The notes under the pieces: model-generated
Told to the model about the DNA's origin: nothing
What the model saw: the letters and a program-made list of their open reading frames with translations, nothing else
The model's database searches: none
Source: Plasmodium coatneyi
Taxonomy: Eukaryota; Apicomplexa; Aconoidasida; Haemosporida; Plasmodiidae
DNA length: 64,000 nt
Assembly: GCF_001680005.1 (NCBI RefSeq)
Contig: NC_033563.1
Coordinates: forward strand, 434,001-498,000
Direction of reading: 5' to 3'
Program-made: the position numbers and the translations under genes
Part shown: in pieces, positions 10,501-20,100 of the stretch
Layout: each line of letters starts with the position of its first letter
Numbering within the stretch: the stretch's first letter is position 1

Positions 10501-11593
10501 ACCCTTCAGAGGGAAGCAACTCATCCAAATCTTCATCCGTTAGTGGTCTGTTTCGCATCTCCATTTCGTTTTTTATTTTCATTTTTATTATCGAGTCGAC
10601 GGAGACGGAAGCCATCCCCGGTGTCATGGGTGTGAGCATCGTTGGGGCGGTACCCAATTGGTTCATCACATATGGCGTATTTACAAAGTTCCCACTTCCA
10701 GGCATGAGATACGGCGTTTTCATCATACCACCAGGGGTAGCCCCACCAAGTCCAACAACTTTTGGCGTTTTCATCATATCACTTTGGGAGAGACTATCGG
10801 CCGCTGGTGCAGCAGTCCCTTCCCCGACTTTATCCCACCTGGAAATTTTCTTCTTCTTCACTCCACCCCCGTCGTTCAGTACGAATGGCGTATCAACCCA
10901 CTTGGACGGTGCGGGCGTAGGCATATTACCAAAACTGGTGGCTTTTCTCTCCTCTTCGGATAAGGAATCCCACTTACTTTTTCCTTGTTCCTTCTTCATC
11001 ACTTCATTTGCTTTACTTAACGTGGTGGACTCCCCCGGTTCTGTCCCAACGGCGTCACTTTCTGTGACCCCCCACCGCATCTTTCTACTCCCCCCCGCTG
11101 CAACATCTTTTGCAGAACCCTTGGAAAGCTTCATTTTGTTACTCTCCTTTTTTATATCCATCATTACATCTGCGTAGGTTCTTTCCCCGGGGGATGGACT
11201 CTTCTCCCCAAACGGGTCCGCCCTCCCAGGAGACATAATATAGTCATACTTTCTCCTCTGGAATTCATTTTCTCTTCTTCTAATAGATTTGTCTTTTACC
11301 AACCCGAGGGTCTTGTCATCGAGGTCATCGTTATTGAAGTCGTTTTGGACTACCTCCTCTTTTAGGTTACCTATGTTTATGTGGTTGTTGTTGTGATTGC
11401 GTGCGATTGTGCCGGTGGGGCCACTTCCGATGTGGTTCTCCGATTCTTCATCCTCCAGGCGGGTCTCTATCTCCAGGTCGTATTCGACCTCCCCCGATAG
11501 ATGCCCCCCTCCGTTCATTTCCTCCTTGCCATACTTGTGCTTCTTCCCTCCCTCCCGTTTTTCCGCATCGTACTCACCGCGCTTCGCCCCCAT
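7598..11593 (-). CDS. SF3B1: Splicing factor 3B subunit 1 (U2 snRNP)
   Basis: Intronless frame of 1331 residues, ATG at 11593. SF3B1 is the HEAT-repeat scaffold of the SF3b complex in U2 snRNP, which clamps the branch-point helix in the nucleus. The N-terminal 400 residues are disordered and hold tryptophan motifs of the U2AF-ligand type (MRWGVTESD, KWDSLSEEE, SKWVDTPF, ISRWDKV). Repeated TP-containing blocks (TPYLMPG, TPYVMNQ) match the family's phosphorylated T-P region. From about residue 480 the protein is almost entirely HEAT repeats, very close to human SF3B1. An example is EQQKVKTITALAIAALAEAA, where the Lys equivalent to human K700 is kept. The C-terminus (LNYVWPNIFETSPHLIQAV) is also nearly identical. 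Length is close to the human 1304. Divergent from YVH1. Confidence 0.98.
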   Translation of the reverse strand: MGAKRGEYDAEKREGGKKHKYGKEEMNGGGHLSGEVEYDLEIETRLEDEESENHIGSGPTGTIARNHNNNHINIGNLKEEVVQNDFNNDDLDDKTLGLVKDKSIRRRENEFQRRKYDYIMSPGRADPFGEKSPSPGERTYADVMMDIKKESNKMKLSKGSAKDVAAGGSRKMRWGVTESDAVGTEPGESTTLSKANEVMKKEQGKSKWDSLSEEERKATSFGNMPTPAPSKWVDTPFVLNDGGGVKKKKISRWDKVGEGTAAPAADSLSQSDMMKTPKVVGLGGATPGGMMKTPYLMPGSGNFVNTPYVMNQLGTAPTMLTPMTPGMASVSVDSIIKMKIKNEMEMRNRPLTDEDLDELLPSEGYEIVQPPEEYEAIRRNKLKVFFKTMASTAGTPFLMGSGTVGGGTTSLPDDKTGEHTTGVMQTPYTNNNRMNSTLISGTLPSGTPFYEIPTATTSQMKDAEGADAQSVLQSSQFQINNPQLLSELKYVQLKNEDFIYFSKLFQTVDESDLSQDELKERKLMILLLKVKNGTPSVRRAALRAITDKVKELGPETLFNLILPLMMHNTLEDQERHLLVKVIDRILFKLDDLVRPYVHKILVVIEPLLIDEDYYARVEGREIISNLAKAAGLATMIGIMRPDIDHPDEYVRNTTARAFAVVASALGIPSLILFLKAVCQSKKNWEARHTGIKIVQQIAILMGCAVLPHLRQLVSIVAHGLHDEQQKVKTITALAIAALAEAAAPYGIEAFDSVLRPLWKGIAEHRGKVLAAFLKAIGLIIPLMDPYHASYYTREVMVILINEFNSPDEEMKKVVLKCVKQCIQTEGIEKDYINQEVVNPFFEKFWVLRSSHDKRNLHLIVETTVEISNKIGGAVVIARIVDDLKDPSEQFRKMVMQTIQSIVNNQGVDDIDQTLEEQLIDGILYAFQEQASEDYYVLLNSFDAIVNKLQVRMKPYLPQIAGIIRWRLNTPLPKIRQQSAELIARIANLMHLCEEHQMLGHLALYLYEYLGEEYPEVLGNIIGALKSIVVVLGVQNMTPPIKDLLPRITPILKNRHEKVQENVIDLIGIIADKGGDLVSPKEWDRICFDLIELLKSNKKLIRRATIQTFGYIARTIGPFEVLTVLLNNLRVQERQLRVCTTVAIAIVADTCLPYSVLAALMNEYRTQDLNVQNGVLKALSFMFEYIGEIAKDYVYAVVPLLEHALMDRDLVHRQIATWACKHLALGCFGLNREDALIHLLNYVWPNIFETSPHLIQAVIDSIDGFRVALGPAIIFQYLVQGIFHPSRKVREIYWKIYNNVYIGHQDSLVPIYPPFERLDDSNFARDELRYTL

Positions 11594-12460
11594 TGGGTAG
11601 ATCCCTTTCGGTGAAGCAGGCAGTAACTACTACAACGGTTGAAACGGGGAGTAGAAATTATCACTAAGCCGTGATGCTACACGACGTTGCTAACTCGCAA
11701 CACAATCGGGGAGGAAATAACATATACGTTGCTTCCATGCGCCAATCGGCCTGTTGGAAGATGATCACACAAATGGGCCTTTAAAGAATGCAGCCCATAT
11801 GCAAAGGGGCTCGTTAGGGATACCTCCTTTTAAGCAACTATCATATCATCATGGAGAGCCTCACAAAAGAAATGATCGTGTCAAGCTAATTCGCGCTTGT
11901 GCTTGCTGCTCATCTGAGAGGGAAACACAAAATGGATGGAGGCGCCAAGAGAAGTTGCAAGAACGTTCACGTGGCGTGATAATATGTATTCCTCCAATTT
12001 GTGGAAGCTAACACAAAAAAAAAAAAAAAAAATAAATAAATAATAATTGACTCCAAATTGGCGTTAAAATGTTCCCACGTGGAAAAAAAAAAAAAAAAAA
12101 ATAACAAATAAGGCACTAAAAATGTATGAACAAGTCAGGTAAAAAAGAGAAAAAAAAAAAAAAAAATAGCTGCATAAAAGCCATTCATCAGAAATTGAAA
12201 CACACGACGTATGATGAATGCTGCGTGATGGTATCCGCCACGGACGGGAAATGTACCTTCTGTAGGGATGTAGGAAGATTGCGCAAAAAATAATTTTGCA
12301 AAGGTTAGCTAAGCCGATACACTTCACATAATTCTGCCCTGAAGAGAAGCTTTCCCGTTAGCGCGTCACGCCACAAATTGGGGTGAAGCATGTGCGAGTG
12401 ACACTTGCTGACTCCCCCCCTTGTTTACCACCACGTGCACACAGAGACCTACCCACCAAA
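11594..12460. promoter_or_regulatory. Divergent intergenic region between SF3B1 and YVH1
   Basis: About 0.87 kb separates two divergently transcribed genes, so it must contain promoters for both. It has A tracts at 12015-12032, 12083-12101 and 12150-12167. No specific promoter element can be identified by eye. The segment 12125-12140 (TATGAACAAGTCAGG beside an A tract) resembles the dispersed motif described elsewhere in this window. Confidence 0.5.
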
Positions 12461-13815
12461 ATGATCGTCAAAGTGTTCGACCACATATACATTAGCAACG
12501 TGTACAATGCGAACGATATTTACCACCTGATAAATTTAAACATAGGGGGGGTGCTGACGTGCTTCCGTTGCATGAGCATCGAGTGGTGTCACCACGACCC
12601 CAAGGAGAACAGGAAGATTTTCTACAAAGACAAGTTTTTAAACTGCAAGGGGGAATTCTTGAGGGACCCCGGAGGATGGGACCACTCCCCCTTGCCACTA
12701 TGTCAGAGCGTCTCACCAGTGAAAAATGACCCTAATTCGGCCGCAAAAATTACCCCCTGTAGCAACAATGCGGTCGACGAACCAACCGACGGGGGGGACC
12801 TTTTTGCAAAACCGTATGCACACTACGATTATATTATTTACCCACATGAAATTCTTAAGAAGAAAATTACCAAGGAGACCATCGATGATTATGTTAAAGC
12901 GATGGAAAACTTGAAGGACGACGTAGAGGTGGATTGCATCTCCGTCGAGGAGGATGAAGTGCCAGCATCAGCATCGGTAAACGAGGAGACAAAGGATTGC
13001 ATCGGTGGAATGGTAGACGAAGTCGACGCACCGCAGAGCAACGAAGGGGGGGAGAACCGAACCAGACAGAGAAGCAGCAGTTTGGCGGATCAGAAAACTT
13101 TATCTCACAGGAAGGGTACCAGTTCTAGTCCAAAGGAGGGGAACCACCCCGAGGGTATGTCGAGAAGTGCCGAAAATTTAAACGTGCCTAGCGAACAGGA
13201 TGGGAAGACCCCCCCGAATGGGCAACAAAGAAGCACGCAAACGGTATGCCAGCTGAATAGAACCCTGAGGGATGAAAAAAATAAAACCATCCCTTCCAGC
13301 AATGTATACAAAATGAAGCATATGTATTTGGATATCCTAGACACCTTCGACGAGAACATCCTTAACCACGTGGACAGGGCCCATGCCTTCATCGATGACG
13401 TGATTAGGAATGAGAAAAATGTGTTGGTCCATTGCATGGCTGGTATTTCTCGTTGCTCGTCTATCATTTTGTCTTACATTTCGAAGAAAAATGGGAAGAG
13501 CATTGCCGAGAATTTCGCCACTCTAAAAGATCGCTACCCCTTCGCCCACCCGAATGAAAACTTCTACAGGCAGCTGCTTCTCTACGAGAGGATGAACTAC
13601 ACCTTAGATGTAACTTCAAAAAGAAACTGAATAAAAGGGAGGGAGACTCCCCCCGCATATACTCATCCGATGCGTTGCGACAGCGGCGCGAGTTTTAGTG
13701 GACAGAAGTGCACCTTCACCTGTATATATATGCGTGTGTTCATGCGTATTTGCACGTGTAGTGTCAGGGGGGAGGGATAGATGCCCATGTTTGTACCATA
13801 GTTTAGCTTCCCCAT

Positions 13816-13846
<31 letters not shown>

Positions 13847-15036
13847 CCCACCCATGTTACTTTGCAACAAACCGTTCCGCAATAGTGATGAGGGTGCCAC
13901 TGCTCCTACCATATAAAGAGCAGTAGTCGATTGGCTCGTCCTAACTTACCTGACGCAGCCTGCACGTTACCACCAACACATTATTGGTCTCCCCACATGT
14001 TCACCTTTTCCCCCCCAAAGGGACGAAGCGAATACCACCGTGTCTATGAAGAGATAAAGCGCGACCGGGGTGCGCTGGAGCAGCTAAAATGCTTGAACCT
14101 CAAAAATGAGCCAGAACCCACGTACAAATTTAGGTGCAAGTAAGGCTCTATAAGCGGCTGCCACGTTTAGCACGTTTGTCACGTTTACCACGTTTCTGCG
14201 TAGCGAATCGGCTGGCCATTTGTGCGACCCCCCACCGATACGTCCCCACTGCATCACCTCTAAATGATCACTTCCCTTTGCAGACTTTGCAGGTTTACCC
14301 TCTTCAACGACAATGACATCATTCAGCACGAGTTGGACAAGTACAAGATTAAGAAAAAGGTAACCAACCACTTGGCAGAGCAGCAGCAGAGGTGAAGTGG
14401 TCTCCCCGGAATTCCCTCCCCAGATGCTCGCCTGGATTTATCACTATGTTATGCGGCGTTGCGCCATTTAAGGGGACACCACCCATGCTGGTCGCGTTGT
14501 TCACATGTTTGACCTTTTCCCCACTTCTACATTTTCCACCACCACCACTACCCTTTTTTCCCCTTCCACAGTACGGTCATTCCTGCACGAGCATCTTCAT
14601 CGAGAAGAAGGAGTGGCTCCTCACCGAGAACAAAATGAAGGGCGTATTAATTTGTCCAAACAAAAATGTAATGCATGCGTGGGCCACTTCTACGCGTTCT
14701 GGTCGCCCTACTCAGATAGCTGTCTGGCTTAGTTAATATGTCCAACGGCAGTCACGGCGTGTGTTCATTCCGTATGTGGTCTCCCCCTCCCCAGTGCAGC
14801 GCGAAGCTAGGAAAGTGGTCTTGGACCGGAATCTGTTGCTCGTGCGGCTATTTACAAACCCCTGCCTTCATGGTTCGTGTGCAGAGTGAGAGCGGCACTG
14901 TGCTCACCTATCCCCACCCCGGTGTAGAAGAAAAAAGGGAATTACATTCCCTCTTCGTAAATATACTGCATGTGCTCCTCCTCCTACTTAGATAAACACG
15001 TCCAACGTCGACCGCATGAGGATTAATCCAAACTGA
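12461..15036 (+). CDS. YVH1: YVH1/DUSP12-type dual-specificity phosphatase with zinc-binding domain
   Basis: Six exons fit in phase: 12461-13609, 14021-14139, 14284-14359, 14572-14667, 14795-14872, 14992-15036, giving 520 residues. The N-terminus (KVFDHIYISNVYNANDIYHL) is a dual-specificity phosphatase fold. The catalytic loop HCMAGISRCS (C-x5-R) lies near residue 325. About 240 residues of acidic and Ser-rich low complexity separate these halves. The exons after 14021 encode the YVH1 zinc-binding domain: RCKLC (formed across a splice), SCTSIFIEKKEW, ICPNKNCSAKLGKWSW, CCSCG, and PAFMINTSNVD matching the family's PAFQIHKSRVD. The last joint needs a GTTCGT donor. YVH1 is known for releasing Mrt4 from pre-60S ribosomes, and in Plasmodium it has been described as an active phosphatase. 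Stopping at 13630 would lose the whole zinc domain. The start is the ATG at 12461; an upstream GTG is ignored. Confidence 0.93.
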
Positions 15037-15396
15037 CACCAACAGATTTGCCGACTTGAAGAAGCATAACCCCATGGACAACCGAAGGAGAGAGGGATCC
15101 TCACCTGTTTGTTTAATAACATGTACTATAATTTTTTTTTTTTTTTTTTTTTTTGAAAAACTCACTTGGGAAGGGTTCTCTCCTTAAAAGAACACACATT
15201 AGCATTAGGAAAAAAAAAAAAAAAAATGAAAGGGGAATACCCCATTGGTGCCAATTCGGTTTAACGTCCTTATAAGCCATGTTCAGGCATGCTGATTTTT
15301 CTTCCCAAATGATTCCCCTGACTGTTCATAACGGGAGAACACTTCATCCTCACCGCCGGTTCGTTACCACGGATTCTTTACTTCTTCTTTAGTACC
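15037..15396. other. Convergent 3' intergenic region
   Basis: About 360 bases between the ends of YVH1 (+) and the secreted-protein gene (-). It holds a T tract at 15131-15154 and an A tract at 15210-15226, facing each other, plus a GTTCAGGC motif at 15281-15288. No coding content is seen. Confidence 0.5.
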
Positions 15397-16459
15397 CTAT
15401 AACTCCTCGTCTGATTGCCCCTGTGGCTCGATCCTCTCGTCAACATCGACAATGGGTTCAGATCTTCCCTCTTCGGAGCGCAAAGGAAGGGGTGAAAAGT
15501 GAGTAGTGGTTACACCGGCAGGCGCATATACACGTGAATTCCCATTTGCGAAGGGAGGGTGAACGAATTCCCACCTGGGAAGCGCCTGTCGAAACCGACT
15601 TCCAAGAAGTCCACCTCCTTCTGCATTAGGAAGTACGTAACTAGGTTTTCCGTCATGGCTGCGGAGGGGGAGGAGGAAGGAAACATTTCCCGAAGGTGTG
15701 TATGGACCATCCACATGTGTCTACGCATGTGCATGCCTGACTACACCAACGTGTGCACATTGTGTGTGTCGTCCGATGAAGCCACCTTTGTCCTGGTAAA
15801 AACACGTGAAGATCCCAACTCCAGTTTTCTTCATTTGGACGTTAATCATTGCGTTTTGCAACAGAGTCATGTACTTCTCCCCGAGGCGGATCAGCTGCAG
15901 GTGGTTCCGGAACGTCCTCTGGGGGGAAGCGGCATAAAGTGGTGTAAAGCGGTGAGGATAGCAGTAGTGATTGGTGTGGCAATAGCTACAGACGTGCCCC
16001 CCTCTGCCCAACTCCTCACTACTGTTGCTTACATATTTTTTGTCTATGCGAACGTAGACGTACAACTGCGTCACGTACTGGTAGTAATCCTTGTGTTCTA
16101 CTTCATCGATGCCTGCGTGGGAACCACGTGGTGGAAAGGTGCATGCATAGGGATTGCTTTGTTCGGGGGGTTTCTCAGGTATGCCTTTTTTCTCCCCATT
16201 CGTATGACATCCCTCAGAAGGAACAATTCTCCTGATAGGGCCGTTCATGAAAAATTCTTTTTTATGCAAGGGGCTCCCCCCAACCTTCGATGTCTTCCTC
16301 GAGGCCGCTTAAGTCAAGTTCGTTCATGTCTTTCTCGAAGTCGCGGGGGAACACTACCCCCCCACTGCTTCCATCGCCGCTACCACCACTTGGGTTTTCC
16401 CCCCTTGTGAACCGAGCGAGGGGTAAAATGAGCAACACCAAGGCGTGAAACAGCTTCAT
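15397..16459 (-). CDS. Predicted secreted or ER protein, five exons, unknown function
   Basis: Minus-strand exons 16285-16459, 16033-16112, 15786-15918, 15575-15658 and 15397-15470 join in phase to give 181 residues. The start MKLFHALVLLILPLARFTRG is a clear signal peptide. A Gly/Ser-rich linker and an acidic patch (DLSGLEEDIEG) follow. The core mixes helix and strand (YYQYVTQLYVYVRIDKKY; RNHLQLIRLGEKYMTLLQNA) and the tail is acidic (VDVDERIEPQGQSDEEL). There is no membrane segment after the signal and no canonical H/KDEL. The first donor would be GTTGGG, which is unusual, but phase and the sense of the joined protein support it. It lies convergent to YVH1 and downstream of ARK2 on the same strand. 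I do not recognise a family. Confidence 0.72.
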
Positions 16460-16679
16460 TGGCAAGACACAAAAAAGGGGGCGCAGTGGGGATGAGTAGG
16501 CACCTGCATAGACCACACAGGCTACTTCCCCGAGAGGAGCAAAAAGAAAAGACAACCTTCTGCCGCTACTATCAAACGCGTCACAAAAAAATTTATAAAT
16601 TAACGAAGTCGCAAAGAAAGCCTAATCATGTTGTGGTTAGTTCGAACGAGAAATAGCTAGCTAGCTAGCCAATGCACAG

Positions 16680-16710
<31 letters not shown>

Positions 16711-17101
16711 CAAAATCCTTTTTAATCTTCAAAAATGTAAAAACCCTTGTGTAAGGCAAATTTCGTGTACATACAAAAAAAAAAAAAAAAATAAAATAAA
16801 ATATGCGCTAAGTGGCGAGGATGAAACAAAACTGGGAACTCATTCAACAGTACCACTGGGGAGTAGCGAATTGTCCTTTTGGGAACTTATCAGGATAGGT
16901 ACCCGTGGCAATCTACAACTGTGTGTGTGTTGCTCAAATGTGCCGCACACCCGCACGTAGGTGTTTTTTTTTGTTTCCTCTTCTTTGCGTGGTCATTACG
17001 GCTGGATAAACTTCTCCCCGCGGGGCGCTCCAGACAACAACAACAACGATAACGATAACGATAATGATAATGATAATGATAACGATAATGATAATTATCC
17101 C
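16460..17101. other. Intergenic region between the secreted-protein gene and ARK2
   Basis: About 640 bases. It contains a GCTAGC tandem at 16655-16670, A tracts at 16680-16709 and 16775-16791, and the GATAAY microsatellite at 17034-17098. It should hold the promoter of the secreted-protein gene and the ARK2 3' UTR, both on the minus strand. Confidence 0.5.
17034..17098. repeat. CAA and GATAAC/GATAAT microsatellite
   Basis: A short CAA run is followed by about nine GATAAC or GATAAT hexamers ending just before the ARK2 stop codon, which lies at 17102-17104 on the minus strand. The pattern is visible directly. It should lie in the ARK2 3' UTR and is likely length-polymorphic. Confidence 0.85.
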
Positions 17102-20100
17102 CTAAAGGAACTGCTTGACCCACGGGTGGGTCTTAACCTCTTCGGCTGAAATACGCTCGTCCGCCGTTCTACTGCATAGCTGCGCCGGGAAAGGGAAAGC
17201 ATATAAAAAGATGAAACGAAAAGGGACATGCATGGGTCGATGCTCGGGGGTCGACTGCTATTCGCCCGTATGGGCAGACACCGCTGAGATGAGACCACAT
17301 AAGATAAGATGAGATAAGATAAGATAAGATAAGTAATAGAATAGAGGAGGAAACACACTAATGCGCGCACCTTCAGTATGAGGTCCCGTGCCTGCAAGGA
17401 AATTGCCTTGGGGAAGTGGAAGTTCAGTTCCTTGATTTGGCTGAATATGCGCTCCTGCGGTTGAACGGGGGTGGGGATTTTATAAGGATTGCACACGGCG
17501 GCATGGGAAACACCTCCCTTACGCAACAACAACGCAACGACGAAACGACGAAACGATGTCACTACACTGCTAGACCCACCTGCGTGTCGTCTGTAAATGG
17601 GGGAAAGCCGACAAGCAGCTCAAAGATCACAATGCCCAAGCACCACAAGTCGACGTTACAGTCGTAGGGAATCTGGTTTATTATTTCGGGAGGCATATAA
17701 TCGACGGTCCCACAGAAGGTGCTTCTCTTTTGTCTTTTATTTTTCAGCTGGCAAGAGAATCCAAAGTCAGCAATTTTAACCACCCCGTATTTATAAATGT
17801 GGTCTCCTTTATATTCATCCGAGTGGTGCAACAGAATGTTGTCTGGTTTTAGGTCCCTGTGGATTATATTAAATTTATGCAGGTAGGCCAATGCATCTGC
17901 AATTTGGTAGACGTACAATGCTACTTGTTCTTCCACCAACGGTTGTGCATCTGACTTCATTTTGTTTCTTATGGATCCCCCATTGGCTAGCTCCAGAATC
18001 AAAAATAAACGGGTTCTATCTTCAAAATACGCTATTAACTGCAAAATATTTTTATGACTTAAGCTTGCCTGGATTATTATTTCCTTCAGCACTTGTCTCT
18101 CGATATTCAACGAAGCGATGGTATCCTTTGCCATAACTTTTAATGCTACATATTCGTTTTCCTTTTTTATAATCGCTTTAAAAACTAGTCCTGTCCTTCC
18201 ATTCCCTATGGGGTTTTTATCTACTATAAAATCTTCCTGCTCGAAATGCCTTTCGTTTTGCTTCAGGTTGAAGGCGCTCAGTGGTTGTAGCATCAAGTGG
18301 TAGTGCTCCTCCTGCAGTGCGTCGCTCAGTGGATTCTTCTCACCGACCTCGCAGGGAATGGCCTCTCCTTCTGCTGATCGTCTTTGTGTAGATGCACCAT
18401 CGCATGCAGCTGTTCCTTCGCCTGTGTTCATACCTTCCTCCTTCTTTCTCTTCTCCCTAGCTAGCCACTCAAAGTAGGATATTTCCTTCCTTTCCCGTTG
18501 GCTAGCTGAACTGCTCGAATCCTGCCTGCGTGAGTTATCACTCAGCGTCTCCTTTGCGAAGGATCTTCCTCCCCCGTTGTTACTACGCCCACCTGTACCA
18601 GAAGTACTTTCTCCCCCCTTTGGGTGTTTTCCCCTCTCGTCGTAGCTATCGCTGCGTTTTCTAAATGTGGAGGACCTACTCCCCCCCTGGTTCTTCGCCT
18701 CTCCGTCTTCTCCCTCCCCACTGCAGTCATGCTGTCCAGCCAAAAAAATATTCTTTGAATTGTTGCTCCTCCCGCCTTTGTTCATATTCCCCGGAGGAAT
18801 GGAATTGCTTTTTACATTTTTTTTTTTTTTCTGATCCATTCGGTGTCTTTCCATTTCTTCACTTATGGGATCCTTATAATTGAGGTGGCTCTTCTTACTT
18901 CCCTTTTTTGAGTTGCTAAAATGGGTGAGGTTGCATCTGGGGGATTCATCTTTACTAGGTTTCTCCTCTGTGTTTGTCCTGGATTCTATGATATAACTAG
19001 AACCCATGTTTGCTGCATCTGCGTTGCCTCTACATTTGGACATGTGCACCAGTGGTCTCCTCCTGCTCAGTTCGCTCTTACTACCGATGGCATTTTCCGA
19101 CCGCTTGCTCATCGAAGACGAGCTATTGTTGTAATTATCTTTGTTCCGTTTGGTGGTTCCCGTTATGTTTTCGTCCTCCCCCCGACGGTTCCTACTACCT
19201 TGTTTGTACAACTGCGTCGTTATTTTATTCCCCCTTTCGCTTGGCAACCCTTTGGCACCCCTGAATGAACTGCTGCTGGCGCTGCTTAGCAACGTCCTGG
19301 ACGTTTTCACTGAGCTGTTACTATTACTACTGCTGTTGTCTTTCCCGTGCGGGTTTCTCTTCACTACAACGTTGGTGGTTTTTGCTTGGAGTCCCCGGGA
19401 CGGCAATTCGTTGCGGCTATGCCCATAGTTATGACTTTGGATACCCTTATTGCCTCCGAATCCGTTGTGTCTTTTGATCCTCTCCCCATCGCCCACGACC
19501 AGATTTGTTCGAGGCAGAAGCGTAGACGGCCCCTCCATTGGGTTAGTTGCCTCCTCGTTGGGGTTTCCCCTTCCCACGTCTTTACCCTTCGACCCCCTTT
19601 GGACTCCCCCCGGGTGACCGTTCATCCTTCTCATTATAGATGATCCCACCCCTGGAGGATTCCTACCATGCGTTGCCATCCCTCTACTTGACCCGAACTG
19701 TCCATAAAATTTTCTCATTTGAGTTGTCTTATCTGATTTGTCTTTTTCTCCTTTTGGTAGAGCTGATCGGGCAGAGAGGTGACAATACGGAATTACCAAC
19801 CCGTCGGGTGCATCCGTTCCGTCTGCCTTTCTGCTGACGCCCCGCGTGAAGGTCACCCCTGAGCTGTCTTTATCCCTCTTACTAGATGGAAAAATTGTAT
19901 TTTTTCTTTCCCCCTCATTTTGTATAATCCCTTTGTTGTTCGTTTTTATCAATTGTGTAGCCGCTCCTTTGGGAATTGCGTTTCCCTTTTGGCTAGCTGG
20001 GGTTCCTTTCTTCTGTCCCTGTTTGAAGTTCCCCTTTATCGTTTTTATGTTTTTACTGTTCGAGGAGAGCGTGTGAGCGGCGAAGCGTCTGTTGGGCGGG

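Noticed and set aside
10332..11177. 281-codon plus-strand open frame
   Set aside because: Antisense to the SF3B1 N-terminal region; its Ser/Pro/Phe composition mirrors the real gene on the other strand.
13610..13630. Stop at 13630 as the end of the phosphatase gene
   Set aside because: It would leave out the YVH1 zinc-binding domain, which lies in five further in-phase exons.
7598..15036. Functional cluster of splicing genes (PRP19, SF3B1)
   Set aside because: The two genes lie within 10 kb, but on opposite strands with unrelated genes between them; this looks like chance within a conserved block.
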